A stretch of DNA of 64,000 nucleotides from Streptomyces misionensis (lineage in GTDB: Bacteria; Actinomycetota; Actinomycetes; Streptomycetales; Streptomycetaceae). The notes under the pieces were generated by a model. That model worked only from the letters and a program-made list of their open reading frames with translations. It was not told the origin of the DNA and ran no database searches. The DNA lies in the NCBI RefSeq assembly GCF_900104815.1, contig NZ_FNTD01000004.1, positions 620,001 through 684,000 on the forward strand. The letters run 5' to 3'. Every line of letters starts with the position of its first letter. Within the stretch, counting starts at the first letter, position 1. This document shows positions 60,402 through 64,000 of this stretch, piece by piece. The position numbers and the translations under genes were made by a program.

Positions 60402-61228
60402 ATGACGACAACATGGAGCAGCCCGAGCCGCCCGGACTCCGGGCGCCCGTCCCGCCGTGCCGGCCGAGCGGCCCGGACCGCGTGTGCGCTGCTGCCGCTC
60501 CTGGTACTGACCGCCTGCGACCACGGCGGCGACCGGACGCCGCCGGGGGCCGTGCCCGGCGCACACGGCGGGAGGTTCGAGAAGGCCGCGCTCGCGGACG
60601 GCAGCCGTCTTCTCATCACCACTCAGGGCGGCGTGCGGGTCGTCGGCACGGACGACGACAGTGTGGCGGTGGACGGCCGTACCCTCGCCCGCTGGACCGG
60701 CGACGGCGGCACGCACACCCTCGACCTGCCCTGCGACCGGGGCGACGCCCGGGCCGCGGACAACTGCGGCGGGATGCCGCTCGTGCGCGTGCCCAGCAGT
60801 GTCACGCTCACCGTGCGGGCCCGCGACGCGGGCATCGACGTGAGCGGTGTACGGGGCGAGTTGAGCCTGAGTACGGTCAACGGTGACGTCACCGTGCAGG
60901 ACTCCGGCACGGACGGGCCCGTCAGCACCTCGTGACCCGCAACGGCTCCGTCCGCGCGACCGGCCTGGCGGCGCGCGGCGTGGGGGCCGAGACGGTGAAC
61001 GGCGACGTCGACCTGCTGTGCACGACCTCGCCCGACACGCTCGACGGCGTGACCCGGAACGGCTCCGTGCGCGTGACCCTCCCGACGGACGCCCCGCCGT
61101 ACGCGACCGAGGCGAGCACCACCAACGGCCGCTCCACCGTGGACCTTCCGGCCGCAGCCTCCGGGGACCACCGGCACCGGCTGACGCTGCGCACCGTCAA
61201 CGGCGACACCGAGGTCCACCGGGGCTGA
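60402..61228 (+). pseudogene. DUF4097 lipoprotein split by a frameshift
   Basis: ATG 60402 starts a lipoprotein: twin-arginine-rich n-region, lipobox LTAC, then GSRLLITTQGGVRVVGTDDDSVAVDGRTLARW...VTLTVRARDAGIDVSGVRGELSLSTVNGDVTVQDSGTDGPVSTS, stopping at TGA 60933-60935. The second half, from GTG 60932, continues VTRNGSVRATGLAARGVGAETVNGDVDLLCTTSPDTLDGVTRNGSVRVTLP to 61228. Together they form one DUF4097 beta-helix domain with repeating T-V/R-N-G-D/S-V units, so a one-base frameshift (or a GTGA-coupled split gene, or a sequencing error) separates them. Confidence 0.75.
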
Positions 61229-61271
61229 GGGGCCCGGACCGGGTTCGCCGGGAGGCCGCACCGGCTCGACC

Positions 61272-61303
61272 CGCCTGCGCCTGCGCCTGCGCCTGCGCCT
61301 GCG
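61272..61303. repeat. CGCCTG hexanucleotide tandem repeat (5 copies)
   Basis: Five consecutive CGCCTG units plus CG, non-coding, 44 bp after the DUF4097 stop. A short simple-sequence repeat, possibly variable in length between strains. Confidence 0.8.
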
Positions 61304-61633
61304 GGGGGTTGGATCACCCAGCCAGTCGCCGAGGCCGCGGCCCGCGGTCGCCGCGCCGCCGGTTTCCGGCCGCATGTCGTCCACGGGACCCAGCACCCCC
61401 CGCGAAACGCAGCCCATGGCCGTCACCGGGGACGGCGCCGGTCCCCTCCCCGCCCGGTCCCGAACGGCGGCCCCGGCGGCCGCGGCCCTCGTCGAGCGCC
61501 CGCGGGAGGTCTTCCCTGCGCACGCCACACGCCTGATCCGAACACCGGGTCCACGCAGTCGGCGGCGGTGGCGATATCGATATAAAGGGTGGCCTGAATC
61601 GGCTGCCCGCCCGTTTTCGCGATCACCCACGGG

Positions 61634-61663
61634 TTGACACATAAGATCAGCCAATCCTAGGGT
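61634..61663 (+). promoter_or_regulatory. vegetative-type promoter of the radical SAM operon
   Basis: TTGACA (61634-61639) and TAGGGT (61658-61663) with an 18-bp spacer match a HrdB-type -35/-10 pair, unusually clear for Streptomyces. It would give a leader of about 110 nt before ATG 61783. Confidence 0.6.
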
Positions 61664-61782
61664 CGCGAACTCAGAGCACCTTCAGCTCACATCCATCTCA
61701 CCGGCAATGCGCACACATTCTGACGTGCTGTCGAACACGGCTTGTTCGCGGAACCACAAATTCCAGGCGAAGGGGACGGTAA

Positions 61783-63090
61783 ATGAAGAGGGTGCTCCTG
61801 ACCACTGCTCCCAAAGAGGCGTTGATCGAGCCCGACGGAGTGGGCGGGAACTGGTACGACCGGACCGATACCTACATGGCCTGGACATGCGCCGTGGACG
61901 TCGAGGACCGGCTCTCCGTGACATGTCCGCCGACCGGCCTCCGTTTCATCAAGCACAATGTCCCGGACGTCGAGATCCTGGAATACCCGACCTGGCAGGA
62001 ATATCTCGACGCCCTGCATTCCGAGCCGTGGGACATGGTCGGCATCAGCTTCTACACCTGGTCCACACCGGTCGCGATCGAGATGGCCAAGGCCGCGCGC
62101 GAGGCAGAAGTGCCCGAGATCTGGGGCGGGAACTACGGCGTTCTCACGCCCGATATAGACGAGCACTTCACGAGGCTGGTGAAAGGCGCCGGCGAGGCCC
62201 CGATCCACCAGTACGTCTACGGCACACCGCTGCCCCGGGTCCGGCACCCCGCGATGATGGGAGAGAGCGGATTCCGCGGGATCACTTCTCCCGTCGGTTA
62301 CCTGTATTCGAAGCGCGGCTGCAACATCGGCTGCACCTTCTGCTCGACCCCGGTCTTCAATCCAAAAGAAGAAGCCATCTTCATGGAGGACACCTACGCG
62401 GCCCTCGACGCATACCGGGACGCGAAGGTCGGTCACGTCATCATCTACGACGAGAGCTTCTTCCTCACCAACTCGCTGGCCGAACAGGTCGTCGACGCCC
62501 TGGCCGAGCGCGAGCTGCCGTGGATCTGCCTGACCCGCGCCGACCTGATCCGGGGGCGCATCCCCGAACTCACCGACCGCTGCATGGACGGCGCCATCGT
62601 CGGCATCGAGTCCTACCGGGACAAGAACGTCGCCGACGTGAAGAAACGCGACGACGTCTACAACGTCCGGCAGACCGTGCGCGAGCTGATCGACAACGGG
62701 CGCAGGGCCCTGGGCACCTTCATGGTCGGATTCGCCGAGGACAGCATCGAGGACATGCAGTACGACATCGAGCAGCTCAGCCAGGAAGGGCTGTTCGCCT
62801 GTCAGCTCACGCTGCTGACCCCGTTCCACCGCACCCGGCTGTACCGGCAGATGGAACACCTGGTCGACGAGCCGGACCTCAGCAAGCACGACCTGTACAA
62901 CCTGGTGTGGAAGCACCCGAAGATGAACCGCAGCGAGGCACGGGACCTGCTGGCCTGGGCGCAGCGGCGGGTCAACGACCCCGAGCGCATCGCCGCCAAG
63001 CTCAAGCAGGAGATGAAGGACAAGGTACGCAGGGAGATCGCGCGCCGGCACGCCACCAGGCAGACCACCCCGGCGGAGCCCGCGTCATGA
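61783..63090 (+). CDS. B12-binding-type radical SAM enzyme
   Basis: 435 aa. The N-terminal ~130 residues resemble a cobalamin-binding Rossmann fold (WDMVGISFYTWSTPVAIEMAKAAREAEVPEIWGGNYGVL) but lack the DxHxxG motif, so B12 may bind base-off without a histidine ligand. The radical SAM core has C180-NIG-C184-TF-C187 for the [4Fe-4S] cluster and GTFMVGFAEDSIEDMQYDIEQL in the barrel. The C-terminus is a charged helical tail (RIAAKLKQEMKDKVRREIARRH). RBS AAGGGGACGG before ATG 61783. The stop overlaps the next radical SAM gene (ATGA), so the enzymes probably act in one pathway. Substrate unknown. Confidence 0.9.
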   Translation: MKRVLLTTAPKEALIEPDGVGGNWYDRTDTYMAWTCAVDVEDRLSVTCPPTGLRFIKHNVPDVEILEYPTWQEYLDALHSEPWDMVGISFYTWSTPVAIEMAKAAREAEVPEIWGGNYGVLTPDIDEHFTRLVKGAGEAPIHQYVYGTPLPRVRHPAMMGESGFRGITSPVGYLYSKRGCNIGCTFCSTPVFNPKEEAIFMEDTYAALDAYRDAKVGHVIIYDESFFLTNSLAEQVVDALAERELPWICLTRADLIRGRIPELTDRCMDGAIVGIESYRDKNVADVKKRDDVYNVRQTVRELIDNGRRALGTFMVGFAEDSIEDMQYDIEQLSQEGLFACQLTLLTPFHRTRLYRQMEHLVDEPDLSKHDLYNLVWKHPKMNRSEARDLLAWAQRRVNDPERIAAKLKQEMKDKVRREIARRHATRQTTPAEPAS

Positions 63091-64000
63091 GGGACCTGAA
63101 GATCCTCTGTGTCCAGCTGGGTTTCCACGAGTCCTATCCGGACGCCTCCACACTGGCCACCACCTACAACGACGGCATCTACTACGTCGCCTCGTTCGTC
63201 CAGCACGAATTCCCGGCGGCCCGCGTCGAGATGTGCCAGATGTTCTGGGGCGAGAAGCCCGGGGACTTCCCCCTCGCCGAGTACGACTACATCCTGATCT
63301 CGGCGCTCGCCACGCACTTCTGGTCCAACATCGAGACCCTGGACCTGATCAAGCGCCACAAGCGGCCCGACTGCGTGGTGGTCATGGGCGGCCCGCACGC
63401 GGCGTTCGCGCCCTACGAGGCGCTGCGCTACGCGGACTACGCGGTGACCGCCGAGGGAGAGATCCCCTGCGTCCAGCTGATCAGGGCGCTGGAGGACGGC
63501 CGGGCCGTCACCGACGTGGACAACCTGGCCTACATCGGCGCGGACGGCAGACTGACCCTGAACAAGGTCACTCGATTCGGCAGCTTCGCCAACGCGATCA
63601 ACCCCGAGTTGCTCGCGCGCGCACCCAAGTTGCACTGGGCGACGGTCTCGATGTCGCGCGGATGCCCGTTCAACTGCTCGTTCTGCTACGCCATCCGGCT
63701 GCTCGGGCGCCGCTTCCGCACCAAGACGGCACAGGACGTGCGCAGCGAACTCGACGCCATCCACCGGCAGACCGGCTGCAACCGCTTCTACGTCACCGAC
63801 CTGAACTTCACGACCCGCAAGGACTACTGCCGCGAGATCGCCGAGACCTTCCGGGACCGCGACTACAAGTTCATCGCCATGAGCCGGATCAACCACGCCG
63901 ACGACATGGACCTGGTCCTCGACCTGAAGCGGTCGGGTTTCGAGGAGTACTGCCTCGGTGTGGAGTCGGAGGACCCGAGCGTCCTCCAGGCGTTCAACAA
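63087..64000 (+). CDS. second B12-binding-type radical SAM enzyme (partial, runs off the window)
   Basis: 304 codons are present, start ATG 63087 overlapping the previous stop; the 3' end is beyond 64000. The N-terminal cobalamin-binding-like domain (YDYILISALATHFWSNIETLDLIKRHKRPDCVVVMGGPHAAFAPYEALRYADYAVTAEGE) is followed by the radical SAM motif C193-PFN-C197-SF-C200 and FIAMSRINHADDMDLVLDLKRSGFEEYCLGVESEDPSVLQAFN. It is not a copy of its neighbour. B12-radical SAM proteins include methylases and ring-contraction or cyclisation enzymes; the reaction cannot be told. Confidence 0.9.
   Translation, partial: MRDLKILCVQLGFHESYPDASTLATTYNDGIYYVASFVQHEFPAARVEMCQMFWGEKPGDFPLAEYDYILISALATHFWSNIETLDLIKRHKRPDCVVVMGGPHAAFAPYEALRYADYAVTAEGEIPCVQLIRALEDGRAVTDVDNLAYIGADGRLTLNKVTRFGSFANAINPELLARAPKLHWATVSMSRGCPFNCSFCYAIRLLGRRFRTKTAQDVRSELDAIHRQTGCNRFYVTDLNFTTRKDYCREIAETFRDRDYKFIAMSRINHADDMDLVLDLKRSGFEEYCLGVESEDPSVLQAFN

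Larger units (their letters stand above)
61229..61782. other. intergenic region before the radical SAM genes
   Basis: 554 bp without a supported gene. It contains a hexanucleotide tandem repeat, an AT-richer segment (GCGATATCGATATAAAG around 61572-61588) and a promoter (both listed). The radical SAM operon starts at its right end. Confidence 0.55.

Noticed and set aside
1..64000. tRNA, rRNA, riboswitch or CRISPR loci
   Set aside because: No cloverleaf with a recognisable anticodon loop, no rRNA sequence, no repeat-spacer array and no cobalamin-riboswitch core (including in the leader before the radical SAM genes) was recognised by eye; a covariance-model search would be decisive.

Overview
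The window is high-GC actinobacterial DNA, almost certainly a Streptomyces chromosome. Signs are the very high third-position GC, frequent GTG starts, ATGA/GTGA start-stop overlaps, and Streptomyces-type families (LCP, TerD, DUF1360, DUF2267, DUF6207, an LAxTG-anchored surface protein). No rRNA, tRNA, CRISPR array or complete IS was recognised.

Layout. (1) 0-7.6 kb: an LCP cell-wall ligase, an ArsR-type regulator, three TerD genes, a BlaI-type repressor with an M56 peptidase, and an ADP-ribosylglycohydrolase. (2) 7.6-22.1 kb: a dormancy/hypoxia-like island. It holds a STAS protein, a cNMP-binding protein, three CBS-BON paralogues, a stand-alone double-CBS protein, an Rv1733c-like membrane protein, four universal stress proteins, phosphoketolase, and a DevS/OsdK-like GAF histidine kinase with a DevR/OsdR-like regulator. 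Its promoters carry repeated palindromes of the form GGG-N8-CCC. (3) 22.2-32.7 kb: a decayed mosaic of truncated or frameshifted genes (alpha/beta hydrolase, TIGR02391 protein, DedA, IS5-type transposase, ATP-dependent DNA ligase, MMPL, DUF6207) around intact genes, including a complete cyanate-detoxification locus cynR-cynT-cynS. (4) 32.7-39.2 kb: a permease pair (YraQ-like plus TIGR03943), a class A beta-lactamase-like hydrolase, an SRPBCC protein, an LAxTG surface protein and a large membrane protein.

(5) 39.5-54 kb: a complete group 1h (actinobacterial, high-affinity) [NiFe]-hydrogenase locus in two convergent operons. The + operon has an unknown 517-aa protein, hhyS, hhyL, a NifU-like protein, a DUF5947 protein, two small ORFs and hypA. 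The - operon has hypX, a maturation protease, hypB, hypF, hypC, hypD and hypE. They meet at a perfect 40-nt palindrome that probably terminates both. The set should build the NiFe(CN)2CO site (HypCDEF for the ligands, HypX for CO from formyl donors, HypAB for Ni, protease for the C-terminal tail) and oxidise trace H2 in resting cells, which fits the nearby dormancy island.

(6) 54-61.2 kb: housekeeping and stress genes (DUF1360, MgtC, DUF2267, nitroreductase, AI-2E exporter family, sirtuin, two lipoproteins, one frameshifted). (7) 61.6 kb to the end: a promoter followed by two overlapping B12-binding radical SAM genes, the second cut by the window edge. They look like the start of a specialised-metabolite cluster.
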